A stretch of 64,000 nucleotides of DNA from Flavobacterium sp. KJJ (lineage in GTDB: Bacteria; Bacteroidota; Bacteroidia; Flavobacteriales; Flavobacteriaceae). The DNA is taken from assembly GCF_000708595.2 (NCBI RefSeq), contig NZ_JARP01000001.1:1054001-1118000 (forward strand), in the 5' to 3' direction. Position numbers and translations under genes: made by a program. Below are positions 55,564 to 63,078 of the stretch, piece by piece (position 1 is the stretch's first letter; the number at the start of each line of letters is the position of its first letter). The notes under the pieces were generated by a model, which saw only the letters and a list, made by a program, of their open reading frames with translations, was not told the DNA's origin and did no database searches.

Positions 55564-56898
55564 TTACTTTTTGAATTTTTTAACAGGTTTTTCAGTCACT
55601 TCAACTTTGTTTTGCAAAACGTAGTTAGCCATCAATTTTTCAATTAATTCATCTTTAGTAAGATGATGAAAAACTGTTTTAACTTTTGTTTTTAAATCTG
55701 CCGAAATATCATGGTTTGGCTTTGTTTTGAAGATTTGTTTCGCCCATAAAAGCGTATTGTTTTCTTCTAAACTTACTAGAGAAGGCTTTTTAAATTGCGT
55801 AAATTTCAAACCTAACTCTCTTTCAAATTCAGGGATTTCATTTACTTCTTCCTCTTGTAACACAGTTAATGCAAGACCCTTAGCTCCTGCTCTTGCTGTC
55901 CTTCCGCTTCGGTGAACATAAGTTTCGTAAGTGTCAGGCAAATGATAATTTACAACATAAGAAATCTCTTTAACGTCTATTCCTCTTGCAGCTAAATCTG
56001 TTGCTACTAAAATATTGATGTGGCCTTCACGAAATTGCTCCATGATTCTGTCACGAATACCTTGTGATAAACTGCCGTGAAGCGCTCCCGAAGAAAAACG
56101 GTTTATAGCTAAATTTTTAGCCAATTTATTTACTGCAGCTTTAGTTTTGCAGAAAATAATGCCACGTTCTCCATCTTTTGAATTTAAAAAATGCATTAAA
56201 ACATCTAATTTTTCAATTGGATCTACAACAATATATTCGTGATCAATTCCTTGATTTCCAACAGTTTCCATATTGGCACTAACCTGAATTACATTTTTGT
56301 TTAAGTAATTCTGAATCAGTTGCTTGATTGTTCCTGGCAAAGTTGCTGAAAACAATAATGTTCGATGTTGTTTAGGAAGTTCAGCAACAATTTCGTCTAA
56401 ACTTTCTTTTAAAATCGAAACCATTTCATCGGCTTCATCTAAAACTAAATATTGTGTTTGTTTTAAGTCGATTGCTTTTCTTTGAATCAAATCAATCAAA
56501 CGTCCTGGCGTTGCTACTACAATGTGCGTTGGCGACGTTAAACGTTCAATTTGTGGCTTTATGGGGATTCCGCCACAAGTTGAAGCTATAGAGATATTTG
56601 GAATATGTTTTCCAAAATCCTCTAAATTTTTAAATATTTGCTGACCAAGTTCTCTCGTGGGAACTAGAATTACAGCTTGTACCGTCGTTAATTCTGTATT
56701 AATTAACTGCAATAGTGGCAACCCAAAAGCAGCTGTTTTTCCTGTTCCTGTTTTGGCTAAACCAACAACATCATGATTTTCAGATAATAAAAGCGGAATT
56801 GTTTTTTGTTGAATTTCTGTTGGTTCAACAATGTTCAATTCGCTTAACGCTTTTAAAATTGGTGCTGAAATTCCTAATGATGAGAATTGTTTAGACAT
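55564..56898 (-). CDS. DEAD-box RNA helicase, RhlE-like
   Basis: ATP-dependent RNA helicase of 444 residues. Q motif region I-V-E-P-T-E-I-Q-Q-K-T-I-P (near 27), Walker A A-K-T-G-T-G-K-T-A-A-F (near 49), P-T-R-E-L, D-E-A-D (near 152), S-A-T (near 184), then the C-terminal half with A-T-D-L-A-A-R-G-I-D and H-R-S-G-R-T-A-R-A-G near 334. The C-terminal basic tail V-K-K-F-K-K is short. Likely role in ribosome assembly or cold-shock RNA remodelling. Confidence 0.93.
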   Translation of the reverse strand: MSKQFSSLGISAPILKALSELNIVEPTEIQQKTIPLLLSENHDVVGLAKTGTGKTAAFGLPLLQLINTELTTVQAVILVPTRELGQQIFKNLEDFGKHIPNISIASTCGGIPIKPQIERLTSPTHIVVATPGRLIDLIQRKAIDLKQTQYLVLDEADEMVSILKESLDEIVAELPKQHRTLLFSATLPGTIKQLIQNYLNKNVIQVSANMETVGNQGIDHEYIVVDPIEKLDVLMHFLNSKDGERGIIFCKTKAAVNKLAKNLAINRFSSGALHGSLSQGIRDRIMEQFREGHINILVATDLAARGIDVKEISYVVNYHLPDTYETYVHRSGRTARAGAKGLALTVLQEEEVNEIPEFERELGLKFTQFKKPSLVSLEENNTLLWAKQIFKTKPNHDISADLKTKVKTVFHHLTKDELIEKLMANYVLQNKVEVTEKPVKKFKK

Positions 56899-56917
56899 TT
56901 TTTATTTTTTGTTATAT

Positions 56918-57000
56918 TTTTTTATTTCAAGTTTCAGGTTTCAGGTTGTCTTTGCGTTTCATCAAACTTGAAACCTGAAACTTGAAACATTTTTTAATTT
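56918..57000. repeat. TTTCAAG word-repeat spacer with a perfect 19-bp inverted repeat
   Basis: TTTCAAGTTTCAGGTTTCA (56925-56943) is exactly reverse-complementary to 56969-56987. It lies between the RhlE-like and DEAH helicase genes, both on the minus strand, with the left half extended by tandem GGTTTCA words. Strongest member of the TTTCAAG family here. Confidence 0.88.
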
Positions 57001-57001
57001 T

Positions 57002-58543
57002 TTATTCATCTGGTTCGTTCATGATTTTCTCACGATATTTTTTACCGATTAGTAAAACCAATTTTAACTTATAATCGTCAACCAGCCATTCACGGTAGTT
57101 TTTACTGCATTGGCTTAAGCATTTTGCATAACGTTTAATTCGGCATTCGATATCATCATCAAGTTCTTTTCCTAGTGATTTTGCTTCTTGCAACGTTTCT
57201 GTATTATCCACACACATTGCTGCATGCTGCTCTAATGACTTATCTAAAACAACTTTAGAACGTAAATTTTGTTTGATAATCAGTTTGTGCTCTTCATCAA
57301 CATCAAAAGTTACATCAGCAGTTTTACTGAATTTAGCACGCAACTCTGGTGGCATACTGTATTTAAAATACATTTCAATTTCAGTATCATCACGAAGGTT
57401 TTCTAAATAAAATTCTGGAGACTTAAAGATATGCTGCCAGTTTACAGGCTCGCTCCACAATCCAAAACGTGCAGCGTTATTTCCTAAATCAATAACTGTA
57501 AACTCGTCTTTACCAGGTAATTTACGAGATCCACGGCCAATCATTTGATAATATAATGTAAGCGATTTTGTCGCTCTGTTTAAAATAATTGTTTCTACAG
57601 TTGGCTCATCAAAACCAGTTGTCAAAATTCCAACCGAAGTTAAGATCGCATCCGGAGTCTTTTTAAACCATGCCAAAATATCTTTACGTTCTTCAGAACT
57701 GCTTGTATTATCAAGGTGTCTGATATCGTAACCCGCTTCTCTAAACGTTTCATATACATATAATGAAGTATGAATACCGTTATTAAAAATCAATGTTTTT
57801 TTACCTAAGGAACGTTCTGTATATGCGTGCAAAAGTTTTTCCTGCATCAACGTATTGGTATACAAATCATCTGATGATTTTACAGTATAGTCTCCGTTAA
57901 TTCCAACTTTAAGCGAAGTTAAACCAACATCATAACTATATGTAGTTGCTCTAGCTAAGAAACCTTTGTCAATTAAAGAGCTAATTGTGTCACCCACAAT
58001 AAGTTCATCATAACTTTGGTGCATTGGTAATTTTATATTCGAACTCAAAGGTGTTGCAGTCACTCCAAGAATAAAAGCGTTTTTGAATGAGTTTAATAAT
58101 TTTCTGAATGAATTGTAATGTGCCTCATCAATAATAACCAAACCGATATTGTCAAGATGCAGTTTTTCATCATTAATACGGTTTTTTAAAGTTTCAACCA
58201 TGGCCACAAAACAAGAATAATCATTCTGATCAGGCAGTTCCTTAACTTTACTGTTGATTATTTTATTGGTAACACCAAAACCTTTCAACATTTTTGAAGT
58301 TTGCTTACAAAGTTCGATACGGTGTGTTAAAACAACTACTTTTTTATCGTTATTGGATAAATAACGACGAACGATTTCGGAAAAAATCACTGTTTTTCCT
58401 CCACCTGTTGGCAGCTGGTACAATAAATGATGTTTCGAAGGAGCATTATCTAAACGTTCAAAAATGGCATCAATATCGCCTTTTTGGTATGCATAAAGTT
58501 CTTTTTTCTCTTCTCTTTCTATTTCTAAAGTGTTTTGAGACAT
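57002..58543 (-). CDS. DEAH-type SF2 helicase
   Basis: A 513-residue superfamily 2 helicase. Motif I P-T-G-G-G-K-T near residue 45, motif II I-I-D-E-A-H (near 139), motif III G-V-T-A-T-P, and motif VI Q-M-I-G-R-G-S-R-K (near 334). The C-terminal region is unlike RecQ or RecG, and the whole fits the type III restriction/UvrB-like SSL2 group. No methylase or other nuclease is adjacent, so it does not look like an R-M system. Role in nucleic acid repair or RNA processing is only inferred. Confidence 0.88.
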   Translation of the reverse strand: MSQNTLEIEREEKKELYAYQKGDIDAIFERLDNAPSKHHLLYQLPTGGGKTVIFSEIVRRYLSNNDKKVVVLTHRIELCKQTSKMLKGFGVTNKIINSKVKELPDQNDYSCFVAMVETLKNRINDEKLHLDNIGLVIIDEAHYNSFRKLLNSFKNAFILGVTATPLSSNIKLPMHQSYDELIVGDTISSLIDKGFLARATTYSYDVGLTSLKVGINGDYTVKSSDDLYTNTLMQEKLLHAYTERSLGKKTLIFNNGIHTSLYVYETFREAGYDIRHLDNTSSSEERKDILAWFKKTPDAILTSVGILTTGFDEPTVETIILNRATKSLTLYYQMIGRGSRKLPGKDEFTVIDLGNNAARFGLWSEPVNWQHIFKSPEFYLENLRDDTEIEMYFKYSMPPELRAKFSKTADVTFDVDEEHKLIIKQNLRSKVVLDKSLEQHAAMCVDNTETLQEAKSLGKELDDDIECRIKRYAKCLSQCSKNYREWLVDDYKLKLVLLIGKKYREKIMNEPDE

Positions 58544-58651
58544 TGTTTATTTTTGGATTTTTGCAAAAATACACCTAAAAAACAGTTATTCATCTTATTT
58601 TAACCTAAAATAAATGATTTTTTTAAATAAGATTTTTTATGAGAAGTGCTT

Positions 58652-59185
58652 TTATAAGTCGATTTTCTCTAAAATAGCTTCAAAATCGTACTTATTTTTC
58701 CATTTTTGCTGCATTGTCTGCTCTTGAATTGACTTAATCCGATCTTTAAATTCAGCTAAAATTCCATTTGAAATTAAAAAATTTACAGCCTGTTCAAAAG
58801 AATTAAGTATACTTTTGTAAAACAATTCCTGCTTTATAAAATTTGAAGATGAGAAAGTCTGAGCAATTTCAATATTATAAAGCATAATATCTGCAATAAC
58901 AAACGGGTCAACTCCTAACATTATAAAATGTTTGATTATTTTTTGAGCCACTGAACGGCGCATTTTAGCTTTTGGTTTCCACCGAGCTCCAGGCTTTTTT
59001 ATTGGAAAATATTCGTGAGAAATTTTGACTTTGCTTTCCTGTAATAATTTATCTTCTTTCGGATTAAAAACGAAATCATAATAAACTTTTACGGGACTGA
59101 ATTTTTCGTACAGCTCAAGAATTTGTTCTGCAAGCTGTTCTTTATTTAATTCGGCTAAATATTTTTTTAAATCGCGTTTACTCAT
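58652..59185 (-). CDS. DUF6155-family protein
   Basis: A cytoplasmic, helical protein of 177 residues starting at the ATG at 59185 (M-S-K-R-D-L-K-K-Y-L-A-E-L-N-K). The TTG at 59191 is rejected. A basic patch K-K-P-G-A-R-W-K-P-K-A-K-M-R-R lies near residue 64. It fits the DUF6155 family from memory; no function is known. Its promoter (59204-59237) is divergent to the DUF3817 gene. Confidence 0.75.
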   Translation of the reverse strand: MSKRDLKKYLAELNKEQLAEQILELYEKFSPVKVYYDFVFNPKEDKLLQESKVKISHEYFPIKKPGARWKPKAKMRRSVAQKIIKHFIMLGVDPFVIADIMLYNIEIAQTFSSSNFIKQELFYKSILNSFEQAVNFLISNGILAEFKDRIKSIQEQTMQQKWKNKYDFEAILEKIDL

Positions 59186-59203
59186 TATCAAAGTTTAAGA
59201 ATA

Positions 59204-59237
59204 CAAAAGTAAATTAGTTTCTTGATTCATGCTGCAA
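59204..59237 (-). promoter_or_regulatory. Promoter of the DUF6155 gene
   Basis: On the minus strand TACTTTTG (59204-59211) and TTG (59235-59237) are separated by 23 bases, matching the flavobacterial consensus. Confidence 0.7.
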
Positions 59238-59254
59238 AAACCAACGATAATACT

Positions 59255-59262
59255 TAATTTTG
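59255..59262 (+). promoter_or_regulatory. -7 element before the DUF3817 gene
   Basis: TAATTTTG matches TAnnTTTG, 27 bases before the chosen ATG at 59289; this supports the internal start over the frame beginning at 59229. Confidence 0.6.
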
Positions 59263-59288
59263 CTTGTATAAACTCAAAAAATAGATAC

Positions 59289-59576
59289 ATGCTCAAGATT
59301 TTCAAAGTTACCGCAATTTTAGAAGGAATCTCTTATTTAGTATTATTTGCTAATATGCTAATTATCAAAAACAATAATCCAGAACTATATCATACTATAT
59401 TGCGACCGCTTGGAATGACACATGGCGTGTTATTTATAGGTTATCTTATATTAGCTTTTCTGCTAAAAAAATCTCAAAATTGGGATTTAAAAACTTTCGG
59501 AATCATCTTGATCGCTTCTCTTGTTCCGTTTGGGACTTTTTATATTGAGAAAAAATATCTAGAAAATAATGCATAA
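59289..59576 (+). CDS. DUF3817 small membrane protein
   Basis: A 95-residue protein with three membrane segments: L-E-G-I-S-Y-L-V-L-F (about 9-25), L-G-M-T-H-G-V-L-F-I-G-Y-L-I (about 40-58) and I-I-L-I-A-S-L-V-P-F-G-T-F (about 71-87). The E-G-x-S-Y and H-G-x-x-F motifs are the DUF3817 signature. Its last codons overlap the start of the mechanosensitive channel gene by 8 bases, so the two are translationally coupled. Function is unknown; related proteins occur beside membrane transporters. Confidence 0.85.
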   Translation: MLKIFKVTAILEGISYLVLFANMLIIKNNNPELYHTILRPLGMTHGVLFIGYLILAFLLKKSQNWDLKTFGIILIASLVPFGTFYIEKKYLENNA

Positions 59577-60825
59577 GCTTTTGGATAAAATATTTAACTT
59601 CTTATATCCGCTTTTTAGAGATTGGGGTATGAGCCGTAATTTTGCGTCTTATATCAGCTTAATTTTTAATATTGCCATTATGGTGGCTCTGGCTTTTGCC
59701 ATATATTATCTTGCAAAATTTGTTCTAGTTACTTTGACTGCCGTTTTTGCACAACGCACCAAAACAAAATTTGATGATTATTTAATTCATAACAAAACCA
59801 CAAAATACACAGCCTATTTAATTCCGTTTTTCTTTATTTATAAAGCTGTTCCCATTATTTTGGACAAGTACGAATATTGGGAAACGCTGTTTGGAAAAAT
59901 CGTTGGTATCTATATCGTCCTGATCAGTTTATGGATCATTAGAACGATTTTTAATGCTTTACGAGATTATTTAAAACAGAAGCCAGAATACAGCGACAAA
60001 CCAATTGACAGTTTCGTTCAGGTTATTATGATTGTGCTCTGGATTTTCGGGGTTGCTATGATTATTTCAACTTTATTCGGAATCAAGAAAGGTGAATTAT
60101 TGACCATTTTAGGAACACTTTCTGCCATTATTATCCTGATTTTCAGAGATACTATTTTAGGATTTGTTTCAAGTGTTCAAGTTGCAATCAACGATATGGT
60201 TCGTATTGGCGACTGGATTACGATGGATAAATTTGGAGCCGACGGAGATGTAATCGAAATTAATTTAACAACTGTAAAAGTTCGAAATTTTGATAATACG
60301 ATTACGACCATTCCAACATATGCTTTGAGTTCAGACTCTTTTCAGAACTGGCGCGGTATGCAAAAATCGGATGGAAGACGTATTAAAAGACACGTTTTGA
60401 TCAAAAGCAGCAGTATTCGATTTTTGAATAATGATGATCTAAATCATATGAAAAATGTGCAGCTCATCAGTTCTTATATTGAAACTAGGCAAGCCGAAAT
60501 AGAAAAGTACAACAATCTTAAAGGAATTGATAAATCATTAGCGCTTAATGGTCGAAATATGACGAATTTAGGTTTATTTCGAAAATACATTATGCAGTAT
60601 TTAATGGATCATCCTGGATTGAATAAAGACATGCATATTATGTGTCGTCAGTTGCAGTCGAGTGCGCATGGAGTTCCTTTAGAAATTTATGCCTTTTCAA
60701 GCGATAAACGATGGGCGAATTACGAATATATAATGTCTGATATTTTTGACCATATAATGGCATCTGTCATTTATTTTGATCTTGAAATATTCGAACTCCC
60801 ATCAAGTTTGGGACCTTTAAAATAA
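59569..60825 (+). CDS. MscS-family mechanosensitive channel
   Basis: A 418-residue membrane protein. N-terminal helices include 17-48, 68-83, 100-122 and 143-165; the pore-lining segment and beta domain follow with F-R-D-T-I-L-G-F-V-S-S-V-Q-V and I-G-D-W-I-T-M (near 205-220). The C-terminal domain (about 230-400) is extended and cytoplasmic, as in YbdG-like channels. It would release osmolytes on sudden hypo-osmotic shock. Overlap with the DUF3817 gene gives coupled expression. Confidence 0.9.
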   Translation: MHKLLDKIFNFLYPLFRDWGMSRNFASYISLIFNIAIMVALAFAIYYLAKFVLVTLTAVFAQRTKTKFDDYLIHNKTTKYTAYLIPFFFIYKAVPIILDKYEYWETLFGKIVGIYIVLISLWIIRTIFNALRDYLKQKPEYSDKPIDSFVQVIMIVLWIFGVAMIISTLFGIKKGELLTILGTLSAIIILIFRDTILGFVSSVQVAINDMVRIGDWITMDKFGADGDVIEINLTTVKVRNFDNTITTIPTYALSSDSFQNWRGMQKSDGRRIKRHVLIKSSSIRFLNNDDLNHMKNVQLISSYIETRQAEIEKYNNLKGIDKSLALNGRNMTNLGLFRKYIMQYLMDHPGLNKDMHIMCRQLQSSAHGVPLEIYAFSSDKRWANYEYIMSDIFDHIMASVIYFDLEIFELPSSLGPLK

Positions 60826-60954
60826 TTTTTTGTTTCAAGTTTCAAGTTTCAGGTTGCTAAAGGTAAATACTTGAAACCTGAAACAAAAAAACTTGAAACT
60901 TTTAATATTCTTGTTTTTTGTATCTGATTTTTTTCTAAATTTAAAAGAAAAAAC
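60826..60954. repeat. TTTCAAG word-repeat spacer
   Basis: TTTCAAGTTTCAAGTTTCAGG (60834-60853) is followed by CTTGAAACCTGAAAC and ACTTGAAAC (60870-60899) as reverse complements. Same family as 56918 and 33971. Confidence 0.8.
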
Positions 60955-61362
60955 ATGGCAGATAGAGACACTTTTTTAAAAGAATTCAGAGGCGAAACTT
61001 TAGGAACCGTTAGTGCTCAATCTTCCGCTGATGAGCTGTTCCAAAATCAGACAATCAGGCCTATTTTAAAACTTCAGAACGATTTATTTATAGCAGTTTT
61101 TATAAATTATGTAAATAAAAACAAAGCCGACTTTTATTCATACACTGTCGAAAAGAAAATTCAAACGATCGAAAATTCAATTCAAAAAGATATTAAGTTC
61201 AGAAATTCTTTAAAAGGAATTATTATGGCTCTTTTTACGATTGAGGAATACGAAACTTATATTCAAAATTCTTCAAGCTTAAATAAAAGAATGATGAATT
61301 TATTGGTTGACCGATTGAAAAGTCAGGTACAGTTATTTGAGTTGGAATCAAACTCAAATTGA
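60955..61362 (+). CDS. Conserved small protein of unknown function
   Basis: A 135-residue cytoplasmic, mainly helical protein (T-F-L-K-E-F-R-G-E-T-L-G-T at the start, then N-Q-T-I-R-P-I-L-K-L-Q-N-D-L-F-I). Flavobacterial homologues have been labelled glyoxalase, but I see no metal-ligand pattern of that fold and do not support it. It lies just upstream of a Crp/Fnr-type regulator gene, 27 bases away, in the same direction, so they may share a transcript. Confidence 0.65.
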   Translation: MADRDTFLKEFRGETLGTVSAQSSADELFQNQTIRPILKLQNDLFIAVFINYVNKNKADFYSYTVEKKIQTIENSIQKDIKFRNSLKGIIMALFTIEEYETYIQNSSSLNKRMMNLLVDRLKSQVQLFELESNSN

Positions 61363-61389
61363 TATCCTTTTTAAAATTTATAATTAAAA

Positions 61390-61965
61390 ATGTTCAACCA
61401 ATTCAGAGATAAATTTCCATTAGATGACGCTAAATGGATTCAATATACCAATTCATTCAATCGGCTTGAAGTTCCTGCAAAAACAGTTCTTTTAGAAGAA
61501 GGCGAAATTTCTAAAAAGCTTTTTATTATAGAAAAAGGCTGTATAAGGGTTTGGTTTAATAATAATGGAAAAGATCTTACTACGCAATTCTTTTTTGAAA
61601 ATCAAAGTGTTGCTTCTATCGAAAGTTTCATGAAAAAATTCCAGAGTCCAGTTGTTATTGAAACGATCGAACCTTCTGTTGTTTGGTGGATTCATAAAAA
61701 GGATTTGGATAAAATTCTGGAAGAAATTAAAGAAATTCCCGAGTTAAGAGATCGTTTATTTAATATGCTTTTTCAGCGTACATTCGATTATATGAAACAT
61801 TTTGTTTCATTCATAAAAGACTCCCCTACTCAGCGTTATATTAATTTAATTAAAGAAAGACCTCAAATAATTCAGCGTGTACCACAGCATTATATTGCAT
61901 CTTATCTTGGTATAACTACCGTTCATTTAAGCCGAATCAAAAGTAAGTTAGTCCAAAAAAAATAA
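61390..61965 (+). CDS. Crp/Fnr-family transcriptional regulator
   Basis: A 191-residue regulator. The cNMP-binding beta-barrel covers about 25-115 (L-L-E-E-G-E-I-S-K-K-L-F-I-I-E-K-G-C-I-R-V-W), followed by a helix and a C-terminal winged helix (about 150-190, Y-I-A-S-Y-L-G-I-T-T-V-H-L-S-R-I). No iron-sulfur cysteines are present at the N-terminus, so it is not FNR-like in sensing. It lies upstream of an oxidoreductase gene whose promoter carries a palindromic operator. Confidence 0.9.
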   Translation: MFNQFRDKFPLDDAKWIQYTNSFNRLEVPAKTVLLEEGEISKKLFIIEKGCIRVWFNNNGKDLTTQFFFENQSVASIESFMKKFQSPVVIETIEPSVVWWIHKKDLDKILEEIKEIPELRDRLFNMLFQRTFDYMKHFVSFIKDSPTQRYINLIKERPQIIQRVPQHYIASYLGITTVHLSRIKSKLVQKK

Positions 61966-61978
61966 TTCAATTTCATTT

Positions 61979-62023
61979 GATAACAAATGTTATCGCCTGC
62001 CCATAAACTGCAGTATAGTTTTG
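61979..62023 (+). promoter_or_regulatory. Palindromic operator and -7 element upstream of the oxidoreductase gene
   Basis: GATAACAAATGTTATC (61979-61994) is a perfect 16-base palindrome, the length and symmetry of a Crp/Fnr-type site. TAGTTTTG (62016-62023) is the -7 match, 21 bases downstream of the palindrome, so the operator overlaps the -33 region as an activator site would. The likely binder is the adjacent regulator. Confidence 0.72.
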
Positions 62024-62043
62024 CATCATAAAATTTAATAATT

Positions 62044-63015
62044 ATGAAAGCAGCAGTAGTTTATAAAAAAGGCGAAATGCCAAAATATGCAGAATTTGAA
62101 ACGCCAGTTTCAAATAACGAAAACGAAATCCTAATTTCGGTAAAAGCAGTAGCTATTACCAATTTAGATAAAGGCAAAGCCAGCGGAAAACATTATTCAA
62201 CAGAGAATGAATATAAAAACGGATTTGTAGTCGGCAGCGATGGCGTAGGTTTGTTAGATGATGGAACAAGAGTCTACGCACGTGGTATCAGTGGTACAAT
62301 TGCCGAAAAAGCTATTGTAGAAAAAAACAGAATGGTTCTGCTTCCAGATGGAATAAGTACTTCAATTGCGGCGTCTATGCCAAATGCAGTTGCAGGTTCT
62401 GCAATGGCGCTTCGTTTTAGAACTGGAATAAAACCCGGAGAAACAGTTTTGATAAACGGAGCAACTGGGTTTACAGGTCAAATCGCCATTCAGATTGCTA
62501 AACATTATGGAGCAAAAAGAATAATTGTTACAGGAAGAAATGAAAAAACACTTCAAAGCCTTTTAGAATTAGGAGCTGATGAAATTGTATGTTTAAAACA
62601 AGACGATGAAATAATTGTAAATCAGCTTAAAACAATTCATGAAAATGCGTCAATTGATATTATTATAGATTATTTGTGGGGTCACTCTGCCGAATTGATT
62701 TTTGCATCTTTAAAAGGTAATGGTTCATTTACGCACAAAGTTCGTTACGTTTCTGTTGGTTCTATGGCTGGTGATAGCATTCAGTTATCAGCGGGTATTT
62801 TAAGAAGCGTTGATCTTCAATTATCAGGCTCTGGATTAGGAAGCTGGACTAAAGAAGAAGTGAAATTATTGTTTTCAGAAATTCTTCCAGAAATGTTTTT
62901 GTTGGCGGCTCAAGGCAAATTAAAAATTAATATTCAGGAAGTTAATTTAGCTGATATTGAAAAAATGTGGGATACCAAAGTTCCTGACGGCAAACGCTTG
63001 GTTGTTACTATTTAA
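62044..63015 (+). CDS. Zinc-type alcohol dehydrogenase / quinone oxidoreductase
   Basis: An MDR-superfamily NADPH oxidoreductase of 323 residues. N-terminal GroES-like domain (about 1-120; V-G-S-D-G-V-G-L-L-D-D-G-T near 60) and Rossmann domain with G-A-T-G-F-T-G-Q-I-A-I-Q-I-A-K near residue 140. No catalytic zinc cysteines are seen, so it is more like a quinone oxidoreductase. It lies under control of the palindromic site at 61979 and beside a Crp-type regulator, suggesting induction by that protein, possibly in stress by reactive electrophiles. Confidence 0.86.
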   Translation: MKAAVVYKKGEMPKYAEFETPVSNNENEILISVKAVAITNLDKGKASGKHYSTENEYKNGFVVGSDGVGLLDDGTRVYARGISGTIAEKAIVEKNRMVLLPDGISTSIAASMPNAVAGSAMALRFRTGIKPGETVLINGATGFTGQIAIQIAKHYGAKRIIVTGRNEKTLQSLLELGADEIVCLKQDDEIIVNQLKTIHENASIDIIIDYLWGHSAELIFASLKGNGSFTHKVRYVSVGSMAGDSIQLSAGILRSVDLQLSGSGLGSWTKEEVKLLFSEILPEMFLLAAQGKLKINIQEVNLADIEKMWDTKVPDGKRLVVTI

Positions 63016-63020
63016 AAAAG

Positions 63021-63057
63021 AAAAAGGTTTGACAATTAATTTCGTCAAACCTTTTTT
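63021..63057. terminator. Bidirectional terminator before the DUF885 gene
   Basis: AAAAAGGTTTGAC and GTCAAACCTTTTT form a perfect 13-bp stem; T runs on both strands. Confidence 0.92.
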
Positions 63058-63078
63058 ACTTGAAATATCTTTAAAAAT

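Noticed and set aside
57002..58543. Restriction-modification or defence system around the DEAH helicase
   Set aside because: No methylase, nuclease or specificity gene is adjacent; neighbours are a housekeeping-type RNA helicase and DUF6155.
60955..61362. Glyoxalase label sometimes given to the 135-residue protein
   Set aside because: No paired beta-alpha-beta-beta-beta modules or metal ligands of the glyoxalase fold can be seen.
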